DNA from: JAYPHU01 sp038127535 | GTDB taxonomy: Bacteria > Pseudomonadota > Alphaproteobacteria > Rhodospirillales > UBA2165 | Direction of reading: 5' to 3' | NCBI GenBank assembly: GCA_038127535.1 | Contig: JAYPHU010000023.1 | Location: 1 to 60,249 of the forward strand | DNA: 60,249 nucleotides | Shown here: piece after piece, positions 50,045 through 58,928 of the stretch | Layout of the letters: each line of letters opens with the position of its first letter | How positions within the stretch are numbered: position 1 is the stretch's first letter | Made by a program: the position numbers and the translations under genes | The notes under the pieces: generated by a model | The model's input: only the letters and a program-made list of their open reading frames with translations | Databases searched by the model: none | What the model was told of the DNA's origin: nothing

Positions 50045-50086
50045 GGCGGGCGACGACGCAGAAAGGGAGGTACCGCTCAAAATTTA

Positions 50087-50182
50087 GTCATGCGCGGACG
50101 GTGACGAAGGAGCCTGATCCGCGCACCCAATTTTGAGTGAATGTGGGTCCACGGATCACGCCTTCGGCGGTCCGTGGATGAC
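50087..50182 (+). repeat. Intergenic GTCAT-type palindromic repeat, copy D
   Basis: The 96-bp element begins GTCATGCGCGGA and ends GGTCCGTGGATGAC. It contains one perfect 8-bp stem (TGCGCGGA/TCCGCGCA, 50091-50125), nested within CTCAAAATT/AATTTTGAG arms (50076-50084 and 50129-50137), and a second perfect stem (TCCACGGA/TCCGTGGA, 50148-50178). The plan of GTCAT, hairpin, hairpin, ATGAC equals that of copies A-C, although the stem sequences differ. Confidence 0.7.
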
Positions 50183-50249
50183 TAGATTTTATATTGGCGC
50201 CGTATGCAGGAAACTTCTGATGGCAGTCTACGCCCCCCTACCCGGTCGT

Positions 50250-51263
50250 TTACTCTACCTCTTGAGTGCCGCCGGCGTCCCGCTGATAGTTCGTGTCGAT
50301 ATACCAGCAGACATAGTCCATCAAGCTCATGGGCTCGTATTGCGCCGGATTGTCATTGCTGACGCAGCTTTCCAGCGCGTTGGACATGGTGTCTGGGCTT
50401 GGATTAAAGAAGGTGGCGATGGACAGCCGGTCGGTTTCCGGCGGGATCACCCGATGCGGGGTCGGAATGAACCGGCCGTTGGACCAGCGGTTCAGGAACT
50501 CACCGGTGTTCACAAGGATGCCTCCGTGGATGTACTTGGCGTCGATCCACTTTTTGTCCGGGGTCAGGATTTGCAGCCCCGGCACTTCGGTGGTCGGCAG
50601 CATGGTCAAGAAGCTGTGATCACTGTGCGGCGCGATGCCATATTGATTTTCCTCAGGCTCCACCGCCGGATAGTGGGCGTTACGAGACCACATGACCGGG
50701 TCCTTGAAATACTTGTCGAAATAGTCGGGGGCCAGTTCCAGCGCGACGGCGAAAATCGGCAGTAGTTTGAGGCCCAGCGCCACGATGTCCTGCTGATAAT
50801 CGACGATGGCGTCCCGGAACCCCTTCAGCCCGGTCGGCCATTGGTTGGGCCCGACAAATCGGGTGCCGGCCTGGATCAGCGGGTGATCGTCGGGCCGGTC
50901 CAGCGCCGTGATTAGGGTTTCGTTTAAGTCTTTCTTGGTGTTCTCGTTGATCACTGAGGTAATGTATTTGGTGCTTTTGGCCGGCACATAGCCGACCGAG
51001 AGATGATTGATCTTGTATTTCATCTTCTCTTCGACAGGCAGATCGAAAAACCGGTTGAGCTGCTCATACACCCGGGCCAGCTTCTCCCAGGAGACGCCGT
51101 GATTGATCACCGCCCAGAAACCCAGGTTCTCCTGAATGTGGCGGACCTTTTCGCCCAGTTCCTGTAGCGCGCCCTCTTCCCCGGCCATATACGGCCCCAG
51201 GTCCAGGGTCGGAATTTCGGTATACACATCGTTGCCGCTGTCGATCTTATTCATCACTAACAC
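50250..51263 (-). CDS. 2-oxoglutarate/Fe(II)-dependent oxygenase, isopenicillin N synthase-like
   Basis: The 337-aa protein has the DIOX_N domain (IPTLDLGPYMAGEEG, LGFWAVINHGVSWEKLARVY) and the 2OG-FeII_Oxy core. The HxD...H iron facial triad is visible in IAPHSDHSFLTML and TPHRVIPPETDRLSIATFF, with Arg-x-Ser (RLS) for the oxoglutarate carboxylate. Members hydroxylate or ring-close small molecules; the substrate is unknown. Starts at 51263 and 51254 (Met4) are possible. Convergent to nothing; it diverges from the MATE gene. Confidence 0.9.
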   Translation of the reverse strand: MLVMNKIDSGNDVYTEIPTLDLGPYMAGEEGALQELGEKVRHIQENLGFWAVINHGVSWEKLARVYEQLNRFFDLPVEEKMKYKINHLSVGYVPAKSTKYITSVINENTKKDLNETLITALDRPDDHPLIQAGTRFVGPNQWPTGLKGFRDAIVDYQQDIVALGLKLLPIFAVALELAPDYFDKYFKDPVMWSRNAHYPAVEPEENQYGIAPHSDHSFLTMLPTTEVPGLQILTPDKKWIDAKYIHGGILVNTGEFLNRWSNGRFIPTPHRVIPPETDRLSIATFFNPSPDTMSNALESCVSNDNPAQYEPMSLMDYVCWYIDTNYQRDAGGTQEVE

Positions 51264-51418
51264 ATTCTGCTTTTTTTACATTGCCTGCTACATAACGCCT
51301 AATATACGCAAATCAATCTGAAATTTCGAGACCGCTGCTTCGGCTATCGCCATCATGTATAGCCCTCGACAGATGCCGAAATTCAGCTACTTTGCGCGCC
51401 TCGCGACCGGAGAATACC

Positions 51419-52771
51419 GTGGTAAACCAGACACCGAATATCAGCGGAACCGATCTTAGCGCCGGGCACCGAGATGTATGGCGGCTGGCCGGTCCGATCA
51501 TCCTGGCCAACTTATCGATCCCGCTGTTGGGCGCGGTCGATACGGCGGTCATCGGACATTCCGACCACGTTTATAATCTGAGCGCCGTGGCCATCGGCTC
51601 CACAATCATCCACTTTCTGTTTTGGGCGTTCGGCTTCCTGCGGATGGGGGTGACCGGCTTCGCCGCCCAGGCCCGCGGCGCGAATGATGCGCCCGAAGTC
51701 CGCGCCCTGGTTCTTCGTTCCCTGGTAATCGCCTGTGGGGTTGGGGCGTTGTTGTGGCTTCTGCAAATTCCTATCATCACCCTCTCGCTGAGCTTGTTTG
51801 ACGGCTCGAACGAGGCAAAGGAACTCGCCGCCCAATATTTCCAAATCCGGATTTGGAGCGCTCCCGTCGTTCTGATCAATTATTGCCTGATGGGCTGGTT
51901 CATCGGCATGCAAAACACCAGGGCGGTGTTGCTCCTTCAACTGTTGATGAACGGGCTGAACATCATCCTCGATCTCTATTTTGTGCTCGGCTTGGAATGG
52001 GGCGTGGCCGGCGTCGCCGCCGCCACCGTGATCGCCGAGGTTGTCGCGACCCTTGCTGCGATCTGGCTTTACCGGCGTGAGATCGCCAAGTTCGATCCCG
52101 ATGGGCGGGCCGCGGCGCTATTGCAGCCGGTCAAAATCAAACGCATGCTGTCGATCAACTTCGATATCTTCATCCGCACCATCTGCCTCCTCTCCGCCTT
52201 TGCCTTCTTCACCTCACAGGCCTCCGGGTTCGGCGATGCGACGACGGCGGCGCATCTGGTCCTGATCCAGTTTCAGGGGTTCCTGGCGTTCGGTTTGGAT
52301 GGGTTTGCCCATGCGGCCGAAGCGCTTGTGGGCGGCGCCATCGGCGCAAAGAAACGAGCCGCGCTCCGGAACGCGGTCAAAGTTGCCAGCCTCTGGGCAG
52401 TCCTTATCGCGGTCGGCTATGCCCTGGTCTACGCGATCTTGGGCGAGGTGATCATCGCTGTTCTGACCGGCATGGAAGATGTCCGGAACATCGCCGGACA
52501 GTACCTGCCGTGGATCATCCTGTCGCCCGCAGTTTCGGTCTGGTCGTTTATGCTGGACGGGGTGTTCATCGGCGCAACCTTCAGCCGGGAAATGCGCAAC
52601 GGCATGATGATCTCGCTCGTTTTGTTTGCGGGTCTCACGCTCATCCTCAAGCCGCTCCTCGGCTATCACGGCGTCTGGCTGGCGTTCATTCTGTTCATGA
52701 CCTCGCGCGCGGTGACCCTGGGAGTTTTTTATCCCCGCGTAGAACGCGCCGCGATAAAGGAAAGCGCCTAG
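51419..52771 (+). CDS. MATE-family multidrug efflux transporter
   Basis: The 450-aa protein has about twelve membrane helices in two MatE repeats, starting WRLAGPIILANLSIPLLGAV and DTAVIGHSDHVYNLSAVAIG, with the second repeat near FDIFIRTICLLSAFAFFTSQ. It resembles the DinF-like subgroup. It exports cationic compounds in exchange for H+ or Na+, which would suit the antiporter-maintained gradients. GTG 51419 has a GGAG site six bases upstream and is preferred to the TTG at 51392. Confidence 0.9.
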   Translation: MVNQTPNISGTDLSAGHRDVWRLAGPIILANLSIPLLGAVDTAVIGHSDHVYNLSAVAIGSTIIHFLFWAFGFLRMGVTGFAAQARGANDAPEVRALVLRSLVIACGVGALLWLLQIPIITLSLSLFDGSNEAKELAAQYFQIRIWSAPVVLINYCLMGWFIGMQNTRAVLLLQLLMNGLNIILDLYFVLGLEWGVAGVAAATVIAEVVATLAAIWLYRREIAKFDPDGRAAALLQPVKIKRMLSINFDIFIRTICLLSAFAFFTSQASGFGDATTAAHLVLIQFQGFLAFGLDGFAHAAEALVGGAIGAKKRAALRNAVKVASLWAVLIAVGYALVYAILGEVIIAVLTGMEDVRNIAGQYLPWIILSPAVSVWSFMLDGVFIGATFSREMRNGMMISLVLFAGLTLILKPLLGYHGVWLAFILFMTSRAVTLGVFYPRVERAAIKESA

Positions 52772-52774
52772 GAC

Positions 52775-53503
52775 TTAGAACCGATAGCCATAGCGAAGGC
52801 CGAAGGTTTCGAGGCCCTCGTTGGTGCTGCACATTTTGGCGTTCGAGATGTGATCAAAGTGGAACATCAGCGAATGTGCCTCGTTGATCCGATAGCCCAG
52901 GTTGAGCGATTCCCGGAACAGCACGCTGCAGCCGAGTGATTTCTTATTCGGATCACTGGTGACCTTTTCGCCCGTGTGATAGACGCCGCCTACTGAAAAA
53001 TTGAAGAAGAAATGGCTGAAGAAATCCCATTCCCAGGTCAGACCTAGATAGGCCTGATGGGTATTTCCGTCCGAATTATAGGTGCCTCCGATATGTGGCC
53101 GGGGCGACCAAATGGCTTGCAAAAAATCCGGCGAGGTGAACAGCAATTCAAGATTGGTGTCGAAGCCACTCTCCTTGTTGCGGCTGAACGGTCCTTCGTC
53201 GTGGACCATGGCGCCGACCCTGATTTCCGAGAAAATGCCGCCGGGTTTGTGATAATTCACGGGCTTAGACTGACGGACAATGGTTTCCCGCCCTTCTTTG
53301 GGGCGTTGAGGCTGCGCCGGGCGAGCGATAGGCGCCGGCTCAGCCGGGCGAGGTGCTGCCTGGGCGTTGGCGAACGGATGGGGCTCATTCAACAACCGGG
53401 ACATGTCGTAGAGGCCGTTTGACGCCTCCGCGGAGCCCGGTGCAGCGATAGCGAAGATAGCCAGCAACGCCGCCACCGCAATATAGTTGAGCCCCTTAGC
53501 CAT
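52775..53503 (-). CDS. Lipid A 3-O-deacylase (PagL)-like outer-membrane protein
   Basis: The 242-aa protein has a signal peptide (MAKGLNYIAVAALLAIFAIA...), a Pro/Ala-rich linker (AAPRPAEPAPIARPAQPQRP) and a C-terminal beta-barrel ending in Phe (LETFGLRYGYRF). The PagL catalytic pair is visible as HISNA (His and Ser of the HxSN motif), after FDH. PagL trims a 3-hydroxyacyl chain from lipid A. The ATG at 53503 suits the signal peptide. The end meets the MATE stop with a 3-bp gap. Confidence 0.82.
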   Translation of the reverse strand: MAKGLNYIAVAALLAIFAIAAPGSAEASNGLYDMSRLLNEPHPFANAQAAPRPAEPAPIARPAQPQRPKEGRETIVRQSKPVNYHKPGGIFSEIRVGAMVHDEGPFSRNKESGFDTNLELLFTSPDFLQAIWSPRPHIGGTYNSDGNTHQAYLGLTWEWDFFSHFFFNFSVGGVYHTGEKVTSDPNKKSLGCSVLFRESLNLGYRINEAHSLMFHFDHISNAKMCSTNEGLETFGLRYGYRF

Positions 53504-53530
53504 TCGTCCACTATCCGTGCTCGCCAAAAG

Positions 53531-53968
53531 TTAGTCCAGATCTAGCGGCGCACCGCTCAGATCTTCGGCGCGTTCGATCTTCACCAGAACGCCGGAGCCT
53601 TTTTTCTCGGCATCCCGGTCACGTTCGGGTTCTTTCATGGTGTTGTAAATGTGATCGGAGACCTCGTCATCCATGTGCAGCTTGGCCGTACCATAGAACC
53701 GGGCGATGCCGCCCTTGGGCAACAATCCTTCATCGCGGAGAGCCGTGTTGCGATAGTAGAAGGTGACCTTGGTGCCGTCTTTCACCGAATCGTGAGTCTT
53801 GCCGCGGCCGCGATCCCAAAATCCGAGAGTTTCTTCGTCATAGACGATCACGCTGCCACGTGGACTAATTTGCGCAAAGCCGTCGTCCAGGCAAGTGCCG
53901 ACCAGAATCACGTTTTGGGGAAAGGCGTCGTTGATGTAATCGTGCAGCTTGGCAGGAATTTTCGCCAT
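53531..53968 (-). CDS. Pyridoxamine 5'-phosphate oxidase-family protein
   Basis: The 145-aa protein is a short PNPOx-like split-barrel flavoprotein (VILVGTCLDDGFAQISPRGS, IVYDEETLGFWDRGRGKTHD, KVTFYYRNTAL, GIARFYGTAKLHMDDE). These bind FMN, F420 or haem and act on diverse substrates. I start at ATG 53968, preceded by GGAGAAG; the frame is open to 54007. It sits 27 bp from the PagL-like gene on the same strand. Confidence 0.85.
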   Translation of the reverse strand: MAKIPAKLHDYINDAFPQNVILVGTCLDDGFAQISPRGSVIVYDEETLGFWDRGRGKTHDSVKDGTKVTFYYRNTALRDEGLLPKGGIARFYGTAKLHMDDEVSDHIYNTMKEPERDRDAEKKGSGVLVKIERAEDLSGAPLDLD

Positions 53969-54156
53969 TTTCTTCTCCATATTGTGCCGGGGAATAGAGG
54001 GGTTCATCGCCCGGCGATTTTGTAACGGTCCAACCTTATATGGCGAAAATTCCGAGAAGACAATTCGCTGTCCTAGTTGTCTTTGGGCCTATTTGGCTTT
54101 TCATTCCTCTGCCCGTCCAGTACGAATCTTCAATCGAGAATGAACAGGGAAAAATC

Positions 54157-54780
54157 ATGATTTATGAAATCCGGACATACGACCTCTCCGCCAGATCCAC
54201 TGGTGAGGTTATTAAACGGTTTGAAGAAAAGATCGAGGGCCGCACCAAACTCTCCCCGCTTGTGGGTTTCTGGTATGTTGAGATCGGCCCGCTCAATCAG
54301 ATCGTCCATATCTGGAGCTATAACAGCCTCGACCAACGCACAGAGGTCCGTCATGAAGCCGTCGCCAGCGGCGCTTGGCCGCCAAAGATCGGCGAGTTTG
54401 TTCTCAAACAAAATGTGGAAATCTGCTTGGCCTGGCCATTCTCCCCCGAAATGACGCCAGGAGAACATGGCCCGTACTATGAAATGCGGAGCTATATGGT
54501 GGCACCCGGCAAGATGCCGGCGGTCAAAGCGTCTTGGGAGAAGGATTTGCCGGGGCGGCTTGAATACTCACCCTGCGTCGGCTTATTGGAATGTGATATC
54601 GGCGTGGCCAGCAAGATGATTCATATTTGGGCTTACAAAAGCCTGGATGATCGCGCCAAAGCGAGGAAAGAATCCGGAGAAGCAGGTGTCTGGCCGGCGC
54701 CGGTTGAAGGCGGGCCGCATCATATGGGCGCTCAGGACAGTAAAGTCATGCTGCCGGCGCCGTTCTCGCCGATGCGTTAG
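54157..54780 (+). CDS. NIPSNAP-family protein, two tandem domains
   Basis: The 207-aa protein contains two NIPSNAP domains of about 100 residues (IYEIRTYDL...QIVHIWSYNSLDQRTEVR and YEMRSYMVAPGKMPAV...MIHIWAYKSLDDRAKARK). NIPSNAP/ABM ferredoxin-like folds form dimers in small catabolic enzymes and stress proteins; the function here is unknown. I start at the ATG 54157, where the domain begins; an open frame to 54040 adds a hydrophobic stretch that might be a leader. Confidence 0.87.
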   Translation: MIYEIRTYDLSARSTGEVIKRFEEKIEGRTKLSPLVGFWYVEIGPLNQIVHIWSYNSLDQRTEVRHEAVASGAWPPKIGEFVLKQNVEICLAWPFSPEMTPGEHGPYYEMRSYMVAPGKMPAVKASWEKDLPGRLEYSPCVGLLECDIGVASKMIHIWAYKSLDDRAKARKESGEAGVWPAPVEGGPHHMGAQDSKVMLPAPFSPMR

Positions 54781-54800
54781 CCGGCGTGGAAAGCTAGAAT

Positions 54801-55013
54801 CTAGCTGACCACAAGAGACTGCGGCATCATCTTTCTGATCCGCGCCAAGTGCTTAGCGACCGGATCGAACTTGCGCCAACGCTCTTGCTCAGCAAAGGCT
54901 TGGCGGTAGGCATCTGATTTAGTTACGTGAACGCCCATGACCTGATTGGCGTTGGCCTGGTCGGTGACAACCCAATTGCGATCTGACGTTTCAAAATGAA
55001 CCGAATAACGCAT
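54801..55013 (-). CDS. Small hypothetical protein, 70 aa
   Basis: The 70-aa protein (YSVHFETSDRNWVVTDQANA, QERWRKFDPVAKHLARIRKM) looks like real coding sequence with a beta-hairpin start and a basic helix. A SD-like AAGGAGACC lies upstream of the ATG. I do not recognise a family. It is the last gene of the minus-strand run that begins with DUF4126. Confidence 0.55.
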   Translation of the reverse strand: MRYSVHFETSDRNWVVTDQANANQVMGVHVTKSDAYRQAFAEQERWRKFDPVAKHLARIRKMMPQSLVVS

Positions 55014-55062
55014 TCTGCGGTCTCCTTATATTGGTACAAGGAGACCATAGACCGCGAGAGAT

Positions 55063-55479
55063 TTAAAATTGGTAAACCTCGTTCGCGTCAATCAGCTCGG
55101 GTGCAAGGCTCTTGATGTGCTGGAAAATTTGGCAGGCTCTGGAATTTTCGTCGGCGAGGTCCGGCGATTTGGCAAGCGTCTCCAGCGCCATTTTGAAGAA
55201 CTCTGACGCTGTATCCAAAGACCGGGCACGCGCTGCCAACGCTTGAAGATAATAGATATCCGCTGAAGGTCCTCGGGCCGCCGAAATGAGGTCAGCGGCA
55301 TGATCGAACAGTTCCCATTCCCGTGTAGTCAGAAACCGCATCGCGATCTCATTGGGATCATGATTGGTATTTGCACTGATCGGTGAGAAAGGATTTGGCG
55401 CGCCGGTCGAATAAGGCTCTCCGCCAAGCTCCTCCGATATAGACAGAAACTCTTCCTTCAATGCGTCCAATGTCGGCAC
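55063..55479 (-). CDS. Hypothetical helical protein, 138 aa
   Basis: The 138-aa protein is helical and TPR-like in its second half (EWELFDHAADLISAARGPSA, YYLQALAARARSLDTASEFF, KMALETLAKSPDLADENSRA). It starts 3 bp after the stop of the broken glycosyltransferase-like gene, so it was co-expressed. The two may have formed a pair, as TPR modules commonly partner sugar transferases. It has no recognised domain. Confidence 0.6.
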   Translation of the reverse strand: MPTLDALKEEFLSISEELGGEPYSTGAPNPFSPISANTNHDPNEIAMRFLTTREWELFDHAADLISAARGPSADIYYLQALAARARSLDTASEFFKMALETLAKSPDLADENSRACQIFQHIKSLAPELIDANEVYQF

Positions 55480-55482
55480 GCG

Positions 55483-56347
55483 CTAGGCAAACTTTTGCCA
55501 GGCGCTTGAATAGGGCGGCGCCTCGCCGCGTTCCAGCCCTAATCCCAGAAACGGTGTCGGCTCTTCGTGCAACCAGTCACCGGTGACAAAGGTGATGTTG
55601 CGCGTCAAAGGGCTTAAGCCGCACAGCTGCGAGGGGCCGTTGGTGACATTTACGTTGAGAAAGCAGTATTCATACAGGGCCAGGCGCAGATCAAGATTTA
55701 AGGCGGCCTCGGAAAATCCGTTATGGGACCGATAAGTTTCCGTCGTCCATTCAAGTACAGTCTCCGTATCCGGCACGATAACCGGGCAATACCCCTGACC
55801 GGCCAGCCAATCCGCGAAGGAAAGCCACACCTCGCGATCCGTGTTCCGCAGCGCAGTGAGTGGCTTCCCGCAAGGTGAGACTTACCGGTGATTTGGCCGG
55901 CGTTATTTGCCGAAGCCAATCGCCGACGTAAATCCGGGCCTGTTCCGAAGATCTTAAGGCTCTCGTATCGCCTCCCAGATGAGCTTCCAGGAAGGAATAA
56001 CCGGTAGCCCAGCGTCCAATCGGGGCGTCGATGGCATATCCCTCGGGATGAATATCTTCCTCCCGGCCGGAAAGCGCCGCCCGCGCCTGATCCCGGTCAG
56101 AACAGACTGTAAATTGGGTAACTGTCGGTAGAAGCGCCGTTCCCGCGACGACAATATTTTGCAGACGCCACTGCTTCTGCTGAAGGTCATACTGAACATT
56201 TGGATGAAATCCGTCCCCTTCGGCGGGCACGACGACGAGATGAACATTGTCCGCGCCCCGTCTCTGGCGCTCCATTTCCGCCACGACGAGAAACCCGAAA
56301 AAATCGAAGGAAATTCTGGAGACCGCAAAGTCATAGACGGCAATCAC
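55483..56347 (-). pseudogene. Glycosyltransferase-like hypothetical protein, frameshifted
   Basis: The N-terminal two thirds run from GTG 56347 (VIAVYDFAVSRISFDFFGFL, NVHLVVVPAEGDGFHPNVQY, ARIYVGDWLRQI, SLTLREATH). The C-terminal third is in another frame (ALRNTDREVWLSFADWLAGQ, GYCPVIVPDTETVLEW, YEYCFLNVNVTNGPSQLCGL). The frame changes near 55865. Intact relatives, a family of hypothetical proteins with a sugar-transferase-like fold, run through both parts without a break (TLREAxxxxxRNSxxxxW). A single indel explains it; sequencing error cannot be excluded. Upstream is DUF4126 with 13 bp between. Confidence 0.68.
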
Positions 56348-56360
56348 CGGCCCGGTGCTC

Positions 56361-57056
56361 TCAAGTGGACTTGTCTTCGAGCTTGATCTGCTCCGGTGCT
56401 TCCACCTGAGCCAGGGAGAGCGACATTCGTTCCTGAGGATCGGATTTGATTGTGTGCACCGGATGTCTGGCGCTGGAAAATACTTTCTGTATGCCGCGCC
56501 AAATCTTGGGCACGATCCAGATGGCCAGCAAGGCAAAGATCGCAAAAATCACCAGGAAAACGATCGGCTTGAAGATCGCAAAGAACGTACCGACAACCAC
56601 GAATACGTCTTCCAAGAATGATGCCGTCCAGTTGGTCACCGGTTCCGGCGAGGTATTGATCACCGCCCGGATGCCGGCCTTGGTCGCGTGAGTGCCGGCG
56701 GCAATCGCCCCGCCGCCTACGAGCGCTGCGACAGTTTGGAGTTCGGGCGCAAAGCCGATGTTCAAGCCGTCAATCGCGCCCATGGCCATCAAAGCGCCTG
56801 CGGGAATGCGGATGAACGTGTGGATCGCGTCCCAAACGGAATCGAGTCCGGGAATTTTGTCCGCGAAAAACTCTATGAAATAGAGGATCGCTGCAACGCC
56901 GATGACCAACGGATTGCCGAGAACCTGCAGCGGTTCCGGCAAGTCCACCAGCCCCATGAAGTCGAGCACCCCGATGATCGCAGCGGTTGCGTAAAGATTA
57001 AGCCCGGCGCCCCAGGACGCGCCCAGCGCCAGGGTCAGGGTTTCCAAAACACCCAT
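56361..57056 (-). CDS. DUF4126 membrane protein
   Basis: The 231-aa protein has about six membrane helices and DUF4126 hallmarks (GASWGAGLNLYATAAIIGVL, FFADKIPGLDSVWDAIHTFI, RIPAGALMAMGAI, GTHATKAGIRAVINTSPEP). The C-terminal tail is polar. The function is unknown in the family. It begins the minus-strand run that includes the broken glycosyltransferase-like gene. Confidence 0.88.
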   Translation of the reverse strand: MGVLETLTLALGASWGAGLNLYATAAIIGVLDFMGLVDLPEPLQVLGNPLVIGVAAILYFIEFFADKIPGLDSVWDAIHTFIRIPAGALMAMGAIDGLNIGFAPELQTVAALVGGGAIAAGTHATKAGIRAVINTSPEPVTNWTASFLEDVFVVVGTFFAIFKPIVFLVIFAIFALLAIWIVPKIWRGIQKVFSSARHPVHTIKSDPQERMSLSLAQVEAPEQIKLEDKST

Positions 57057-57122
57057 TTATTTCCTCCCTCAGCTTTTATCATACCCGATAAATCAGGGAG
57101 CGACAGAGTCTAACCGGGGATT

Positions 57123-58076
57123 TTAGAGATTTCCTGCCAGAATGGCCGCCGCCACGGAGACCGTTAGTGCGGAAACGATGGTGGACGTCAGCACCGCCAT
57201 CGACGCCCGGCCTACATGGGCGTTGAACGTTTCCGCCACCAGATACAGGTTCGCGCCCATGGGCATGCAGGCGGCCAGTACGGCCGTCGCCACCCAAATC
57301 GGGTCCGGCGACGGCAGTAGTGATAGAGCGCCGAACACCAGGAGCGGATAGAGCAGCAATTTCACGCCCGTCATGACCGCGCTTTCGGAAATCCGATCAG
57401 TGCGTTTGATCCGGGCCAGGCTCGCGCCCAATGCGAAGAGGGAACACGGGATACCGGCGCTACCCACTAAACTCGCGAACTCGTCCACCAAGGTGGGGAT
57501 CGGGATCGAATAATAGGAAAACAGTATACCGATCAGCATGGACATGATGACCGCGTTGGTGATCACCGCAATGACGCCCTTGCCGACTGCGCGGGGCAGC
57601 CCAATTACCGCTTCTTCACGTTCCCGGCTTCTGAGTACTTCCAGGATGATGATGGTGAGCGGCATGTATACAGCGGCCTCCAGCAGCACCAGCATGGTGA
57701 TGGGCAGGGTCGCCTTTTCCCCGAACACGTCGATCACGATAGGAAGCGCGATGATCGCCAGGTTGCCGAAACACGCCGACATGCCAAAAATTGCCTGCCC
57801 GGCCAATTGCGCGCCGAACACAAACCGGCCGATTCCGATACCGATCAGATAGGTGCAGACCCCGGCCGCCAGGTAATGCACAAAGAACCGGATATCGAGA
57901 CCGTCCGCCAGTGACAGGTTCGCCATGGTCCGGAACAGAAATATCGGCATGGCAAAGAAAAAGGCGAACAGAGCCAGCCCTTTGATCCCACCTTCGGTCA
58001 GGTACCCCCGCCGGACCGCGAAGAAGCCAGCGAACAGCAGCGCGAACATCGGGAGTGTGGCGTTCAGGAAAACCAT
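57123..58076 (-). CDS. AEC-family (auxin efflux carrier-like) transporter
   Basis: The 317-aa protein has ten predicted helices in the AEC/PIN-like arrangement with two five-helix repeats, opening with TLPMFALLFAGFFAVRRGYL and featuring GMSACFGNLAIIALPIVI and MGANLYLVAETFNAHVGRAS. Bacterial members export malonate, malate or other organic acids. It is a single-gene unit diverging from the DUF1624 gene. Confidence 0.9.
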   Translation of the reverse strand: MVFLNATLPMFALLFAGFFAVRRGYLTEGGIKGLALFAFFFAMPIFLFRTMANLSLADGLDIRFFVHYLAAGVCTYLIGIGIGRFVFGAQLAGQAIFGMSACFGNLAIIALPIVIDVFGEKATLPITMLVLLEAAVYMPLTIIILEVLRSREREEAVIGLPRAVGKGVIAVITNAVIMSMLIGILFSYYSIPIPTLVDEFASLVGSAGIPCSLFALGASLARIKRTDRISESAVMTGVKLLLYPLLVFGALSLLPSPDPIWVATAVLAACMPMGANLYLVAETFNAHVGRASMAVLTSTIVSALTVSVAAAILAGNL

Positions 58077-58166
58077 GGGACGCTAGCTTAGTCGTGAAAT
58101 AAACCTGCACAACCAATGTTTTACGGGTGGCCGGGACGTTCACCAGCGGGTACAAGCGATCTCAGC

Positions 58167-58919
58167 ATGACCGGTGAACCCGCCATATCCGCGCCTAGCC
58201 GCCGCCGCTATGCCATTGTTGATATGGTGCGGGGCGTCGCCATCCTATTGATGATCAGCTACCACTTTTCCTGGGACCTGACCTATTTCCGCTATGCCGA
58301 GCTAGACCTGTTCGGCGATCCGGTCTGGCAATGGTACGCCCGTTTCATCGCCGGCATGATCCTATTCGTTATGGGGTTTGCCCAGGCCCTGGCCCGGCGG
58401 CGGGGCCTAACTTCGAGCGCGTTTTGGCGGCGGTTGATCATGATCGGCGCCGCGGCCGGCGTCGTTTCGATGAGCACCTATTTCGTCGATACCAAGACCT
58501 ATATTTTCTTCGGCATCCTGCATCACATTACGGTGGCCAGCGTCCTGATGTTGGCCGTAGTCCGTTTACCGGAGATCGGACTGCTGATCCTGGGCCTTGC
58601 CTGCCTCGCCGCACCGCTGTTTCTGACGTCACCGACGCTGACCGCCGATCACTGGCTTTGGCTGGGACTGGCGGTCGAATTTCCGCCAAGCGTCGACTTC
58701 GTGCCGCTGTTCCCCTGGTTCGGCATCCCGGTGCTGGGATTGTTGGCCGGTCGGTTCACCTTCAGAAACGATGCGCCGGCGGTCTTTTCGTATCAGCCGG
58801 GCAACCCTGCCGCCCGCCTCCTCCATCTGGCCGGACGGCATAGCCTGTTGATTTATCTTATCCACCAGCCGATCCTGTTTGGCGGGATGTATCTGTTTTG
58901 GAAACTTGCGAGCGGATAG
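58167..58919 (+). CDS. DUF1624 / heparan-alpha-glucosaminide acetyltransferase-like membrane protein
   Basis: The 250-aa protein has about seven helices and starts with the DUF1624 motif RRYAIVDMVRGVAILLMISYH, with FSWDLTYFRYA, FGILHHITVASVLMLAVVRL and LIYLIHQPILFG near its end. The family is related to the acyltransferase-3 and HGSNAT groups and probably transfers an acyl group across the membrane. ATG 58167 is chosen over the upstream open frame. Confidence 0.85.
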   Translation: MTGEPAISAPSRRRYAIVDMVRGVAILLMISYHFSWDLTYFRYAELDLFGDPVWQWYARFIAGMILFVMGFAQALARRRGLTSSAFWRRLIMIGAAAGVVSMSTYFVDTKTYIFFGILHHITVASVLMLAVVRLPEIGLLILGLACLAAPLFLTSPTLTADHWLWLGLAVEFPPSVDFVPLFPWFGIPVLGLLAGRFTFRNDAPAVFSYQPGNPAARLLHLAGRHSLLIYLIHQPILFGGMYLFWKLASG

Positions 58920-58928
58920 AGGCCGGCA

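Larger units (their letters stand above)
49685..50249. other. Gene-poor gap with CRP-like site, C9 tract, degraded small ORFs and a structured repeat
   Basis: No intact, recognisable gene fills these 565 bases. In order they hold the CRP-like palindrome, a ribosome-site-like AAGAAAGGA followed by nine C residues, at least two shifted small frames (49770-50044), the GTCAT-type repeat copy D (50087-50182), and a short AT-rich end before the convergent oxygenase gene. Confidence 0.6.
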
